A DNA stretch of 64,000 bases, taken from Doryteuthis pealeii. Its lineage: Eukaryota > Mollusca > Cephalopoda > Myopsida > Loliginidae. The notes under the pieces were generated by a model. The model ran no database searches. It was not told the DNA's origin and saw nothing but the letters and a program-made list of their open reading frames with translations. This document shows positions 56,301 to 60,529 of the stretch, one piece after another (positions within the stretch are counted from its first letter, which is position 1; each line of letters begins with the position of its first letter). The stretch is taken from contig CM042145.1 in the NCBI GenBank assembly GCA_023376005.1, positions 17,029,433 through 17,093,432 on the forward strand, read 5' to 3'. The position numbers and the translations under genes are program-made.

Positions 56301-57142
56301 TCAGGGAAATATTGATCTGAAATATCAGAGTCATAATGGCAGCTATTAAGACCAGATGAGGATGGCTGCTCAGAGGTCGGTTCCATATGGTTGCTGTTCA
56401 GTTTCGATTTGTGTTGGTCAGGAGTTGAACTCTGCTGGTCACCTGCACATATAGCCTTATCTTCTTCCAAAGAATCAGACTTATGGCTAAGTGCTGTTTT
56501 GGCTCGAATCGGTGAAGGACGTGTTTTTCGAGGCGTGATAGGCGGTTTAGGTTGAAATGGACTAGATTTAATTGATTTTACAGAGTCACTGTCCTCGGTA
56601 GCAACTCGGAAGCGGTTTAGACTTATGTCAGAGTTAGATCGTTGGAGAAACCTGTGCGCTCTAGGGTCGACAGCTATTTCTGACGATGTCTTTCTACTTG
56701 CCTCTTTGCTACTAGATTTCTTCTTTGGTGATTGCTCTGCTGTTTTCGGTACTGAAACTGCAGAAATGTCCTGTTTAATACGTAGATTTGTTGAATTATT
56801 GTCAGAAGAGCCCGGCTTTGCACTTTTTAAGTTAGAGTCCGGTTCTGTCTTGAGGACAGGTGGTTCAAGACTCACATTAGATAAAATAAGATTTTCATCT
56901 CCTCTATATAACAGTTTATCTATGTTGGTCTCTTCTAATCTGGCTATGGACTCTGACAAACTAGTCACATCTGTTGGCCCATGGTCACTTCTTGGGTCAC
57001 GTAAAGAATCCTTTAGCCTCTTTTCTGTAAATTTACTGTGGGACCCTTTCTTCTTGAGGTGAGCACTCAGTGGAGTCGATGATGGTGTTTCAGCCATGTC
57101 AGTGTGAGAGCAGATTTTCTCATTAACTACCATTAATGTCAT
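22306..57142 (-). CDS. INPP5E: INPP5E-type inositol polyphosphate 5-phosphatase, 12 coding exons, 742 aa
   Basis: Phosphoinositide 5-phosphatase. The family removes the 5-phosphate of PI(3,4,5)P3 and PI(4,5)P2; vertebrate INPP5E acts at the primary cilium and is farnesylated. Seen here by joining exons on GT/AG borders: residues 1-367 are a low-complexity Ser/Pro/Lys-rich N-terminus. The catalytic domain spans about 395-700, with GTWNMEG (401-407), DIYIIGTQE (430-438), FWVGDFNFR (576-584), PSYTDRVL (653-660) and SDHKPV (683-688). The protein ends in CSIQ (739-742), a CaaX prenylation box, which separates INPP5E from most other 5-phosphatases. Exons: 57142-56040, 53996-53873, 50425-50325, 46878-46754, 45283-45164, 43397-43302, 42320-42291, 40591-40436, 32386-32274, 28691-28555, 25409-25363, 22382-22306; total 2229 nt with every junction in phase. 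The first in-frame ATG follows an in-frame TGA. It is somewhat longer than human INPP5E (about 644 aa), mostly in the N-terminus. The subfamily call is inferred from motifs plus CaaX. Confidence 0.93.
23445..23840 (+). repeat. Repeat family D (intron 11 of INPP5E)
   Basis: The ordered blocks TTTACGGCATATCAACCTCA, TATAGATGGGACCCTAACAG, GATAAAAAGGGGTTGGGGCT and TCATATAGGTGCTAGGGCTT define this family of about 600 bp, spread through the window. No coding capacity is evident. Confidence 0.85.
24068..24360 (+). mobile_element. LINE 3' end, copy 1
   Basis: Reads GCTGAGGCATGGAATAAACTGC (RT C-terminus, AEAWNKLP) and then a 3' UTR ending CAATAAATTTCATTATTTCA. Copies are at 24491-24745 and 38563-38698. 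Confidence 0.75.
24491..24745 (+). mobile_element. LINE 3' end, copy 2
   Basis: The same AEAWNKLP end and 3' UTR as the copy 400 bp upstream, with the tail CATCATTTTATTATTTTATT. The two copies are arranged head to tail. Confidence 0.75.
25030..25250 (+). repeat. Family D-related 5' block
   Basis: GGTTATTTTATGCCTAGAGG and the GGGAATCACATCCATTGTA block, followed by ACACAGTCCTATCAAATACA, also at 32.5, 34.3, 40.7 and 55.5 kb. Confidence 0.65.
25363..25409 (-). CDS. INPP5E: INPP5E exon 11
   Basis: 47 nt. Acceptor TTTCATATTGCAG; donor GAAG|GTAAAT. It encodes [15 protein letters not shown], matching in position the LAAGKFDRELY segment that follows the catalytic domain in vertebrate INPP5E. Confidence 0.9.
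25575..25910. repeat. Hairpin family FB, long form with tRNA-like core
   Basis: The left arm is followed by the family's core. Read on the minus strand it has CCTAGTGGATAAAGTAGTT and GCAGGTTCAATCCTGATCAG, which fit A and B boxes. It ends near a short GTCCAATTGGAC palindrome. Confidence 0.8.
26115..26420 (-). repeat. tRNA-like SINE-C, full copy
   Basis: Minus strand: ACATGGTGTAATGGTTATCA (A-box-like) and CAGAGTTCAAATCCTGGACA (B-box-like), then a conserved body of about 200 bp. Confidence 0.85.
26545..27250. other. Less AT-rich insert with an unrecognised 104-codon frame
   Basis: 26680-26760 has a TATA-box-like CTATAAAAGCGGGGGC, as in an LTR or promoter. A minus-strand frame at 26936-27250 has ordinary, cysteine-containing composition ([15 protein letters not shown]) and no recognised family. 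It may be a retroelement or other mobile remnant in intron 10. Confidence 0.35.
27660..28082 (+). mobile_element. Helitron, 3' portion
   Basis: It ends with a GC-rich CTGCCCGGGGG stretch, a T run and TTGCTAG before T, like the other Helitrons here. Its left part shares GTTTATCAATGAGTATTTAA with the copies at 38.4 and 39.4 kb. No 5' end was found. Confidence 0.6.
28104..28536 (+). repeat. SINE-A split by a nested MITE, close to the exon 10 donor
   Basis: The head GGTTTAGCTCAGTCGGTAGA is at 28110 and the body resumes after 28457 with TGCATAAGTAGCACAGCTTG. It stops at CCTCAGATGCAAAAAAAG, about 20 bp from the exon 10 splice donor at 28555/28554, and lacks the usual 3' part. Confidence 0.88.
28183..28455. 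mobile_element. MITE with TA target duplication, 273 bp, nested in SINE-A
   Basis: Inverted ends CCGTATTTGACAGCATATA, flanked by TA at 28181-28182 and 28456-28457. The SINE reads through once it is removed. Confidence 0.9.
28555..28691 (-). CDS. INPP5E: INPP5E exon 10 (DRVL and SDHKPV motifs)
   Basis: 137 nt. Acceptor TTCTTCCCTTAG; donor ACAC|GTATGT. It begins DRVLFRSR and contains [10 protein letters not shown], the last catalytic motif, then RPGRD. The 3' end of a SINE lies about 20 bp beyond the donor, inside the intron. Confidence 0.95.
29160..30346 (+). mobile_element. Helitron, 1187 bp (intron 9)
   Basis: It starts TCTTATTATAATGGAGATTG after A and ends with the hairpin GTGCCCAAAGGGCAT, a T-rich stretch and CTAG before T: the Helitron layout (A|TC...hairpin...CTAG|T). 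A foldback fragment (29565-29700) lies inside it. No Rep/helicase is encoded, so it is non-autonomous. Confidence 0.8.
30530..30725. repeat. Hairpin family FB, diverged
   Basis: Arms GATGGTTTGATAATTTGTAT and CAATCGAAACGTTGTGTATA around a short AAGAAGGCTGG centre. Confidence 0.7.
30787..31495 (+). repeat. SINE-B interrupted by element G
   Basis: TTCCATCATGATGTAATGGT and CTCACAGATCCATTACTACT to 30857, resuming at 31423 with ATTTTGATTCTCGCTGGGTG. Confidence 0.8.
30858..31422. mobile_element. Element G, non-autonomous DNA transposon, 565 bp
   Basis: Inverted ends of about 60 bp (ACCAAGTA, GCACCCCAGCTGGGA, ACACCTTTTGCTTTCAC) are flanked by ATTTTGA at 30851-30857 and 31423-31429. A 7-8 bp duplication suggests a hAT-like family. 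A second copy lies at 46130-46672. Confidence 0.75.
31496..31660 (+). repeat. SINE-B, second copy in tandem
   Basis: TTGGAACGGTTAGCAAGATA, CTCACAGATCTATTACTACT, GTGAGTTTGATCGTTGCTGG and the CCATACCTGTGACCTTGTGT tail. Confidence 0.8.
32274..32386 (-). CDS. INPP5E: INPP5E exon 9
   Basis: 113 nt. Acceptor TTTTTTTGTCAG; donor TACA|GTAAGT. It encodes [16 protein letters not shown] and ends RTPSYT, the first half of the P-S-Y-T-D-R-V-L motif, which is split exactly at the exon border. Confidence 0.94.
32620..32843 (-). mobile_element. LTR-like element, 224 bp
   Basis: On the minus strand it starts TGTCACGATC and ends TTCCTTGACA (TG...CA with short inverted ends) and contains an AATAAA. No clear target duplication was seen, so it may be truncated or recombined. 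Confidence 0.5.
33115..33395. repeat. Palindromic foldback element, arms about 63 bp
   Basis: TCCTTAGTCTCCTAATTCTC and the TTCAAAAGCAAAATTAACA block are mirrored at 33332-33392. The loop is about 150 bp. Confidence 0.85.
33448..33741 (+). mobile_element. Helitron, short type, 294 bp
   Basis: A|TCTATCCATATATAAAGGGC at the start; a hairpin CTACCCAGG..CTGGGTAG, then CCATTTCTAG|T at the end. A different family from the TCTTATTATAATGG Helitrons. Confidence 0.75.
33870..34130 (+). repeat. tRNA-derived SINE-A
   Basis: GCCGGTTTAGCTCAGTCGGT and GGTTCCTGGTTTGATACCGG with the full body. Confidence 0.92.
34310..34695 (+). repeat. Repeat family D
   Basis: TTTTATCAGTATGTCAATCC, the ACCTAGAGGTTAGGGAATCA block, then CATAGATGGGACCCTAACAG and TCTTATCCCTTTCCAGGGAT. 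Confidence 0.8.
34718..35085. repeat. Hairpin family FB, long form
   Basis: Left arm, TGCTCTCTGGTCTTCTTCAG, GAACTTTGAACCTAACCCTG, GAGGCGTTAAGCTGTGTTAA and the reverse B-box-like ACCAGGATTGAACCTGCAGC. Confidence 0.85.
35393..35925 (+). repeat. Repeat family H with an LTR insertion
   Basis: The outer parts match the uninterrupted copy at 57308-57546 (CATCCTGTTGAGAATTTTCC, ACATTTAAACAAAGGCTATC). Confidence 0.85.
35538..35831 (+). mobile_element. Solo copia-like LTR (family L1)
   Basis: 294 bp, TGTTGAAG...TTCTACA, with near-identical 5-bp flanks (AGTAA and AATAA). The empty family H site is at 57.4 kb. Confidence 0.85.
36026..36290 (+). repeat. tRNA-derived SINE-A
   Basis: GGTTTAGCTCAGTCGGTAGA and GGTTCTTGGTTCGATACCGG with a full body. 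Confidence 0.92.
36335..36690. repeat. Family D inverted pair (hairpin)
   Basis: GGATTTTACGGCATGTCAA through TTAACCCATAGATGGGACC is followed by its reverse complement from 36525 (CTATGGGTTAAATAGA to TGACATGCCGTAAAATCC). Arms are about 140 bp and the loop about 55 bp. Confidence 0.88.
36776..37275 (+). repeat. SINE-C interrupted by a SINE-B dimer
   Basis: SINE-C (AAGTTCAAATCCTGGACAAG head, TAGGAGAAGGAAAACTATGA tail) is split by 36872-37123. Confidence 0.85.
36872..37123 (+). repeat. SINE-B dimer with 12-bp target duplication
   Basis: Two SINE-B units head to tail (TGGTGTAATGGTTAGCAAGC, then GTAGTGTAATGGATAGCAAG), flanked by ACCCTTGGGAAA at 36860-36871 and 37124-37135. The length is typical of LINE-driven insertion. 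Confidence 0.85.
37370..37545 (-). repeat. SINE-B fragments
   Basis: CACCTAGTGAGAATTGAACT and TAACCATTACACCATGCAGG, then GGCACCCAGTGAGGATCAAA. Confidence 0.7.
37625..38065. repeat. Hairpin family FB, long form, tRNA-like core on plus strand
   Basis: CACATAGCGTAGTGGATAAA (A-box-like) and GCAGATTCAATCCTGGTCAA (B-box-like), then TACCTGAAGAAGGTCGG and GGCTGAAATATTGTACAG in the right arm. Confidence 0.88.
38563..38698 (+). mobile_element. LINE 3' end, copy 3
   Basis: GCGGAGACATGGAATAAGCT and CTTTCAAAGCCTCCATGCTT match the copies at 24.1 and 24.5 kb. It is cut off exactly where a Helitron begins. Confidence 0.75.
38699..39352 (+). mobile_element. Helitron, 654 bp (intron 8)
   Basis: A|TCTTATTATAATGGAGATTG...GCACCCGGAGGGTGC hairpin...TTGCTAG|T. 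It has an internal doubled TTTTATTATACTCCCTCTGT block. Sister copies are at 39656 and, inverted, at 49646. Confidence 0.88.
39656..40291 (+). mobile_element. Helitron, 636 bp (intron 8)
   Basis: A|TCTTATTATTATGGAGATTG...GCACCGGAGGGTGC...TGCTAG|T. It lies 145 bp from the exon 8 donor. It follows a truncated 5' Helitron piece (39360-39500) and a (TA)n tract. Confidence 0.88.
40436..40591 (-). CDS. INPP5E: INPP5E exon 8 (WxGDxNxR motif)
   Basis: 156 nt. Acceptor TGTCTTTTAAG; donor GATG|GTAAAT. It encodes [18 protein letters not shown], the metal and phosphate-binding core of the family, and ends [13 protein letters not shown]. The reading frame runs on into the intron for about 60 codons, but the next true exon supplies the conserved continuation. 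Confidence 0.94.
40725..41135 (+). repeat. Family D block followed by repeat family E
   Basis: 40725-40830 has GGTTATTTTATGCCAAGAAG. 40870-41135 is family E: CCAGTGGCTTCGGTCCTGGA, CGATTTAAAGGGGCAGAGCT, AACGTGGGGTACGTGGTAAA. Other E copies are at 47890 and 55705. Confidence 0.8.
41425..41902 (+). mobile_element. Mariner element, internally deleted, 478 bp
   Basis: TA-flanked (41423-41424 and 41903-41904) inverted ends AGGTATGTCAGAAAAGTTCC and GGAACTTTTCTGACATACCT enclose the C-terminal half of a mariner transposase. Confidence 0.9.
41496..41816 (+). pseudogene. Mariner transposase C-terminal fragment
   Basis: 106 codons with HDNAPGHTA (second catalytic Asp) and [17 protein letters not shown], the third-Asp block of the mariner D,D34D triad (normally YSPDLAPCDYFLFP). 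The DNA-binding domain and first Asp are missing, so it cannot act as a transposase. Confidence 0.88.
42291..42320 (-). CDS. INPP5E: INPP5E exon 7, 30-nt microexon
   Basis: 30 nt between a pyrimidine-rich acceptor ending ATTAAATAG and a strong donor CTG|GTAAGTG. Its phase (1 in, 1 out) joins exon 6 to exon 8 without a break and adds KMLVVSETS plus split codons. Because it is a multiple of three and symmetric in phase, skipping it would also keep frame, so it could be an alternative exon. It is inferred from splice signals only, with no strong motif of its own. Confidence 0.65.
42535..42670. repeat. Short tandem repeat, AAAATCTT-AGCA-CTGAAAATCCGTCGTC
   Basis: Three to four imperfect units of about 35-45 bp rich in GTCGTC. 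Confidence 0.7.
42709..43038 (-). other. GC-rich insert with a 109-codon frame, not recognised
   Basis: A minus-strand frame runs through a block clearly less AT-rich than its surroundings in intron 6. It has paired cysteines ([17 protein letters not shown]). On the plus strand the block has AGCGGGTTTGATTCTACGG, which fits a Pol III B box, so the frame may be incidental to an unlisted SINE. No family is recognised. Confidence 0.35.
43302..43397 (-). CDS. INPP5E: INPP5E exon 6
   Basis: 96 nt, phase 1 to phase 1. Acceptor TTCTTTTATAG; donor AAAG|GTAAGA. It encodes a charged segment ([17 protein letters not shown]) that aligns in position with the family's helix between the SHFT strand and the WxGDxNxR motif. 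Confidence 0.88.
43640..44095 (-). pseudogene. LINE reverse-transcriptase C-terminal end and 3' UTR
   Basis: The minus strand reads [20 protein letters not shown] and [15 protein letters not shown] in two frames: the C-terminus of a widespread invertebrate non-LTR element. It is followed by TGCACAGCCACGTGTGCAG and a (CAA)n end near 43580. Confidence 0.8.
44225..44445 (+). repeat. Repeat family F, uninterrupted
   Basis: Matches 20040-20735 without the solo LTR. Confidence 0.8.
44475..44672. repeat. Palindromic foldback element, arms about 80 bp
   Basis: AAGATTTAGATTTTTAGCAT through GGAAGCCTAGACCAAATATC is mirrored at 44592-44670. The loop is about 40 bp. Confidence 0.9.
45164..45283 (-). CDS. 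INPP5E: INPP5E exon 5
   Basis: 120 nt. The acceptor TTATTTGCTAG precedes 45283; the donor ACAG|GTAAGT follows 45164. It encodes [17 protein letters not shown] and [14 protein letters not shown], the beta-strand core of the 5-phosphatase fold, where the family has an I/V-KTKG block followed by S-H-F/L. Confidence 0.93.
45410..45668 (-). repeat. tRNA-like SINE-C
   Basis: Minus strand: CACGTGGTGTAATGGTTAAA and CGAGTTCAAATCCTGGACG, with a full body. Confidence 0.85.
45735..46131. mobile_element. Two mariner transposase ends arranged as an inverted hairpin
   Basis: 45746-45882 (minus) and 45941-46124 (plus) both encode the KLKGL-KGT-FE-EAIKRS end of a mariner-type transposase and are largely complementary to each other, with a spacer of about 55 bp. 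Frames on both strands are degraded. It differs from the mariner at 41.4 kb in sequence. Confidence 0.85.
46130..46672. mobile_element. Element G, second copy, left end truncated
   Basis: It shares GTTCATGTATATTTACAACC, TTTCATGTTGTTGTTAAT and the right end CAGCTGGGGTGCTTATTGG..TTACTTGG with 30858-31422. Internally it forms an inverted pair of 60 bp. Confidence 0.75.
46754..46878 (-). CDS. INPP5E: INPP5E exon 4
   Basis: 125 nt. Acceptor ACTTTTTTTCAG; donor TTCCA|GTAGGT, chosen because it is the only nearby GT that keeps frame into exon 5. It encodes REWE-type sequence ([15 protein letters not shown]) and RRDLIWFCS, both highly typical of INPP5E. The codon AA|A is completed at its start. Confidence 0.92.
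47890..48178 (-). repeat. Repeat family E
   Basis: TTTACCACGTACCCCACATG, AATAAACCCAGCTCTGCCCC and GTCCAAGGCCGAAGCCACTA, the reverse of the copy at 40870. Confidence 0.85.
48269..49157 (+). mobile_element. Tc1/IS630-type element, internally deleted, 889 bp (intron 3)
   Basis: Inverted ends CAGGGTGTTCGGGAKAAATT, flanked by TA at 48267-48268 and 49158-49159. It encodes two separated transposase pieces on the plus strand. Confidence 0.9.
48401..49032 (+). pseudogene. Tc1/IS630-type transposase, HTH and C-terminal parts
   Basis: The helix-turn-helix part ([29 protein letters not shown]) runs to about 48630, then jumps to a [15 protein letters not shown] segment, so the middle with the first catalytic Asp is deleted. 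Later come [19 protein letters not shown] (the DLNPMDY catalytic block) and a C-terminal helix ending IDANGGYFE. Stops and a frame change fall between. Confidence 0.85.
49368..49490. repeat. Decayed copy of the 12.1-kb palindrome
   Basis: AAATGAATGGAATAAATGAA, TCTTTTCCAAAGGACTTCTC and the inverted AAGAGAGGTCCCTAATGGAAA. Confidence 0.75.
49646..50292 (-). mobile_element. Helitron, 647 bp (intron 3)
   Basis: Minus strand A|TCTTATTATAATGGAGATTG...GCACCCGGAGGGTGC...TTGCTAG|T. It is very similar to 38699-39352. Its 5' end is 32 bp from the exon 3 donor, separated by a (TA)n run. Confidence 0.88.
50325..50425 (-). CDS. INPP5E: INPP5E exon 3
   Basis: 101 nt, 33 codons plus AA. Acceptor TTTTTTTCCAG; donor AA|GTAAGTG. 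It encodes the DIYIIGTQE segment that normally follows the first catalytic motif by about 20-25 residues. A Helitron end lies only 32 bp into the downstream intron. Confidence 0.92.
50525..50935. repeat. Hairpin family FB, full long form
   Basis: CAATGTTTCAGCTGATGTG at the left and CCTGAAGAAGGCCGGAAGGT..CGGCCGAAATGTGTATATAA at the right enclose the tRNA-like core (minus strand GCAGGTTCAATCCTGACCAC). Confidence 0.88.
51895..52438 (-). repeat. SINE-C interrupted by a solo LTR
   Basis: GGTTAAAGAGCCCAGTCTAC to 51972 resumes at 52278 with TCTACCCTACTATTTACCTA. It ends CGGTAACCATTACACCATGC. Confidence 0.85.
51973..52277 (+). mobile_element. Solo copia-like LTR (family L1)
   Basis: 305 bp, TATTGAGG...TTCTACA, with exact 5-bp duplications TCTAC (51968-51972 and 52278-52282). 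Confidence 0.9.
53120..53534 (-). pseudogene. Ty1/copia RNase H C-terminal fragment
   Basis: The minus strand reads [40 protein letters not shown] (catalytic Asp context) and [18 protein letters not shown], the standard C-terminal end of copia Pol (W-SKKQ, E-ALS, DN-S, WV-G--LAD-LTK). An open frame continues upstream into a solo LTR that was inserted here, so the apparent start is not genuine. The rest of gag-pol is absent. Confidence 0.85.
53540..53836 (-). mobile_element. Solo copia-like LTR (family L1) inserted into the copia fragment
   Basis: 297 bp, minus strand TATTGAAG...TTCTTCA, with exact duplications GTAAT at 53535-53539 and 53837-53841. A TATA-type TTATAAATACCC is inside. It ends 37 bp below exon 2 of INPP5E. 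Confidence 0.9.
53873..53996 (-). CDS. INPP5E: INPP5E exon 2 (start of catalytic domain)
   Basis: 124 nt. The acceptor is TTTTTATTTCAG before 53996, and the donor AAG|GTTAGT lies after 53873. It completes the split Arg codon of exon 1 (AG|G) and encodes residues 369-409, including RYFPDRKV and the family motif GTWNMEG. It ends in phase 0. Confidence 0.93.
54195..54805 (+). repeat. Repeat family D, full
   Basis: TTTTACGGCATATCAACCAC through TACCCCTCTGCAGAGGTGCA and the CCAACAGGGCTCGTC end. Confidence 0.88.
55185..55545 (-). repeat. Repeat family D, partial, reverse
   Basis: GATAAGATTCCCTCCAAAAA, GGGAGTGGTAGTACCTGTTA and CTCTAGGTATAAAATAACCC. Confidence 0.75.
55705..56031. mobile_element. Family E retroposon with 18-bp target duplication at the exon 1 border
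   Basis: Contains the family E blocks (AATAAACCCAGCCCTGCCCC, GTCCAGCGGCCGAAGCTCGC) and ends in an A-rich run. It is flanked by TGTCTTACCTGGATYGGG at 55687-55704 and 56032-56049 (one mismatch). The right-hand flank is the exon 1 end and donor of INPP5E. Confidence 0.85.
56040..57142 (-). CDS. INPP5E: INPP5E exon 1 (start codon, N-terminal region)
   Basis: Large first coding exon of 367 codons plus 2 nt. The ATG at 57142 is the first Met after an in-frame TGA; a second Met lies four codons in and another (MAETPSS) at codon 16, so the true start could be slightly downstream. The product is rich in Ser, Pro and charged residues and looks disordered, as in INPP5E N-termini. It ends ITIREARS plus AG. 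The donor is CCAG|GTAAGA at 56040/56039. A retroposon has inserted immediately inside the intron and duplicated this donor. Confidence 0.9.
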
Positions 57143-57247
57143 ATTGCTACTAACGGTTGCATGACAAAATCACAACAACCTGTAGTTAATTCTGAAAAGA
57201 TTTCTTCATAAAGATCTTGGTCATAGCTTCAAGCAATGATTCTACCA
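57143..57247 (-). other. INPP5E: INPP5E 5' UTR segment after a likely 5' UTR intron
   Basis: On the minus strand a pyrimidine-rich tract ending CTTCTCTTTCAG lies just above 57247, followed by about 105 nt with no in-frame ATG before the start codon. This suggests a spliced 5' UTR. The upstream exon and promoter were not identified in the repeats beyond. Confidence 0.5.
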
Positions 57248-57307
57248 CTGAAAGAGAAGAAAAAAAGACAGAAATGAAAATCAATAGAAAAATTAGGGAA
57301 CTGAATT

Positions 57308-57546
57308 AACTCATAACATCCTGTTGAAAATTTTCCAAGTCCAGAGCCCCATTCCTATAAGGATTTATCAAAAAATGGCTAAAAATGGCCTTTTCATTTA
57401 AAGTTACCTGTTATTTCCCATAAGTCAAAGACTGCTAAATATGTTTAATATTACATTTAAACAAAGGCTATCGTTTGGGACAGATTACAAAAATGAATGT
57501 GACTTCTGGCCGGGTGGAATGAGGTGGTATAGGACGTTAAGAGTTA
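57308..57546 (+). repeat. Repeat family H, uninterrupted
   Basis: The same sequence as 35393-35925 without the LTR. Confidence 0.85.
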
Positions 57547-57549
57547 AAC

Positions 57550-58155
57550 TGAATTTTAATCATGCACAATTTCATATAGTACCTGTTGTGGACTAGCCAG
57601 GCGTACCTAGCGTAGAGATTGAATGTGCTGGTCCAGGACTATTTATACACGGCTGTCTGAGAGCATCGAGGTGATTACTGAGACTGCAAGGATTATGGAA
57701 CCATTATGCGAACCGTCTAATTCAGGGTTTTCAGCACTCTGTTGTGAGTTACTCTATGTCTGGCGCACATGTACTAGTATACTGAATACTGTATGATCCA
57801 GTATACAACAGTACCTAAATAATGAGAATGAAATTTTCCTATAGATAATATCTGACGAAACCTCGGAAGAGAAAAACAACAAAATCTCACGGGACTTGTT
57901 AATTCAACCTAGCAATTGCTAATTACTCTGTTCACCTAGTATCTTGCTTAGTCAATCTCTTTCCCTATTCTTAATACTCATTGGGTTTCTTTCCTAATAT
58001 TTCTCTGTTAACTCTGATACTTGAGTTACAACACAGAATTGTTTTTCCAAGTGAGATTTTATGATAACCTATATCACAATTGAAGGTGATAAAAGGTTTT
58101 AAAATCTAAATACTAAGATAAACAATAAATATTACGATCCTTAAAAAGTATAAAA
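57550..58155. other. Upstream flank of INPP5E, nothing recognised
   Basis: It should hold the promoter or first non-coding exon, but no clear core promoter could be chosen. 57860-58000 shares inverted similarity with about 22880-22990 (AGCAATTGCTAATTACTCTG block), so part of it is repetitive. Confidence 0.35.
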
Positions 58156-58159
58156 TATA

Positions 58160-58775
58160 ATAGATTGTTTGTTTTGTTTTGTTTTACGGCATATCAACCT
58201 CAGTGGGTCATTTAATGCTGATAAAGTTTTGAAATAAATCAATTCTTAATGGATAATACAATTTTTTTTATGAATACATTTTTCTATTTAACCCATAGAT
58301 GGGACCCTAACAGGTACTACCACTCTGGGTCAGAGTGGACCAGGGAGCAATGGTGATGAAAGGGTGCTCCACATTCCCCAAACCTCCAGAACTGGAAGCT
58401 CACCATCAGATAGAGTTTAACGTCATTCCCAGGACATGTAGACCCTCAGTCACCACCTTCTAGCACCCATATGATAAAAAGGGGTTGGGGCTTGCCATAA
58501 GGGCAATAGGGTTGGGAAAATCATATAGGTGCTAGGGCTTGACGTGACCAGCCGATTGATCGGAGGGGGCCTCTCCGACCGACCGTCTAGCCCAAGATAG
58601 GGCCAAAGTGGAGTATTGCAAGTCATGAACTGCTCATCCAACTGGGTTCTATCCTCAAGCATCACGGGTCGCCACCTACGGCCAACAGGTAGCCCCATTG
58701 GGGGAATCTTACCCCTCTGCAGAGGTGTAGTTGGTGCATTCTAATGTCCCAGCCGACAGGGCGTCCAATATAGTT
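58160..58775 (+). repeat. Repeat family D, full
   Basis: TTTTACGGCATATCAACCTC through TACCCCTCTGCAGAGGTGTA and the CAGCCGACAGGGCG end. Confidence 0.9.
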
Positions 58776-58789
58776 AGTTGTAGTTCCTT

Positions 58790-58930
58790 CAGCCCTAACA
58801 CTAGAAGAGAATGGGTAACACAGAAACTAATCTAGGAGAAAGAAAACTCTGAATTCAAACCATATGTAATCTGCATAAAAATTGACCTTGTGTTACAGCC
58901 TGCCCATGGCAGAATGCTTGGATAAATATA
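58790..58930 (+). repeat. SINE-C fragment
   Basis: TAGGAGAAAGAAAACTCTGA and CAGCCTGCCCATGGCAGAAT. Confidence 0.65.
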
Positions 58931-59034
58931 ACTGACAAAGGAATGGATGCATGAATGAGGCTAGTGCATGGTAAAAATTTCAATTCATGTTGTTGGTGAG
59001 TACAGTGCTACCAAGTAATTAATATTATAACATC

Positions 59035-59232
59035 ATCATTATCATCAAATTGTGTTGACAACACAAATTCTCATGACTCTCTCTTGCCAAATGTTCCTAT
59101 TAGTCATCATTTCTAGCAAGTCCACCATACAGCATCCAATGTCTGCACAGAAGAGCTGATGAATGTTAGTTTTTGCTGGTTGGCTAACACTGGTGTGCCC
59201 ACAGGAGAACATCACTTATGAGTCCATCATTA
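59035..59232 (-). mobile_element. LINE 3' end (same family as 18.25 kb)
   Basis: Minus strand: GATGGACTCATAAGTGATGT, CCAACCAGCAAAAACTAACA, TGTGCAGACATTGGATGC and a (GAT)-type tail. Confidence 0.75.
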
Positions 59233-59239
59233 CTTTTCC

Positions 59240-59830
59240 AGCAGTGAACATGTCTTGCCGCCCTGTCGGCTGGGACGTTAGAATACAGAGGGGTAAGACT
59301 CCCCCCATGATTCCACCTGTTGGCCATGGGTGGCGACTCATGATGCTTAAGGATGGAACCCAGGTGGCTGAGCAGTCCATGACCTTCAACACTCCACTTT
59401 GGCCCTTACTTGGGCTAGACAGGCAGTCAGAGAGGCCCCCTTCGATCAATCAGCTGGTCATGTCAAGCCCTAGCACCTATATGATTGCCCCAACCCTACT
59501 GCCCTTATGGCAAGCCCCAACCCCTTTTATCATATGGATGCTAGAAGGCAGTGGCTGAGGGTCTTCATGTCCTGGGAATAATGTTAAACTCTAACTGATG
59601 GTGAGGTTCCAGTTTTGGAGGTCTGGGAAATGTGGAGCACCCCTTCATCACCATTGCTTCCTGATCCACTCTGACTCGGAGCGATAATACCTGTTAGGGT
59701 CCCAACTATGGATCAAATAGAAAAATGTGTTTATAAAAAAAGTGTGTATTCATTAAGAATGAATTTGTTTCAAAACTGTCAGCATTAAATGACCCACTGA
59801 GGTTGATATGCCATAAAACAAACAAACCAA
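59240..59830 (-). repeat. Repeat family D, full, reverse
   Basis: GTCGGCTGGGACGTTAGAAT through AATGACCCACTGAGGTTGAT. Confidence 0.9.
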
Positions 59831-60529
59831 ACATGTCTTGTTCATCTTACTTGGTTGATTTGTGTAACAGCAGTTGTTCTTTTGTGAGCTACTGCTTCCA
59901 GGATCTATCAATTTCTTCAAGTAGTGCAGCCATTCAGTAGTACTGACATGGCTACAGCTTGGGAAAATTTAAGCATAAATTTTACCCATTTATACTTAGG
60001 GTTAAACCCTTTCTAAAACACATTGATGAATATTTTTTCTCATCAGAAAAAATATGAAATATTCATGTTTTTTCTAATGAGACATATCTGATTCATTCAT
60101 CTGACACATTTTTTGTCTTTTATCCCAGGTTATTATCTTAGTGATATTAATCTCAGTTTCTTTGAAGTGATTACAAATTGTCCCTTGTGTGATAATGAAT
60201 AAGGAATGTGGGGGTTCAATCCAAGTGGAGGGGCAGAGACACTATTAACATTTTGTTCTATCAAAATTTATTTTTTAACCTTTGCTCTTTCCCTTCCATC
60301 ATAATTCATACAAAAATAGGTCATAGAGGGCACATGGTGATTTTCTTTTTTCATAATTGGATAAGTGAATTTGGTGACTGTCATTATGATAAACAGGTCA
60401 GTATTAGGTGCTTGTTTAAGACAATTAAAACCAAAACAACAATGACAAAAATCCTAAGAACAGATAATAACTGATTTTCACATCTAGTGTGATTTTTTAT
60501 CCAAATTCATGAAAGGCTGTCGGTGAGGC

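Noticed and set aside
56625..57062. Plus-strand 145-codon frame
   Set aside because: It is antisense to INPP5E exon 1, whose minus-strand frame has splice and motif support.
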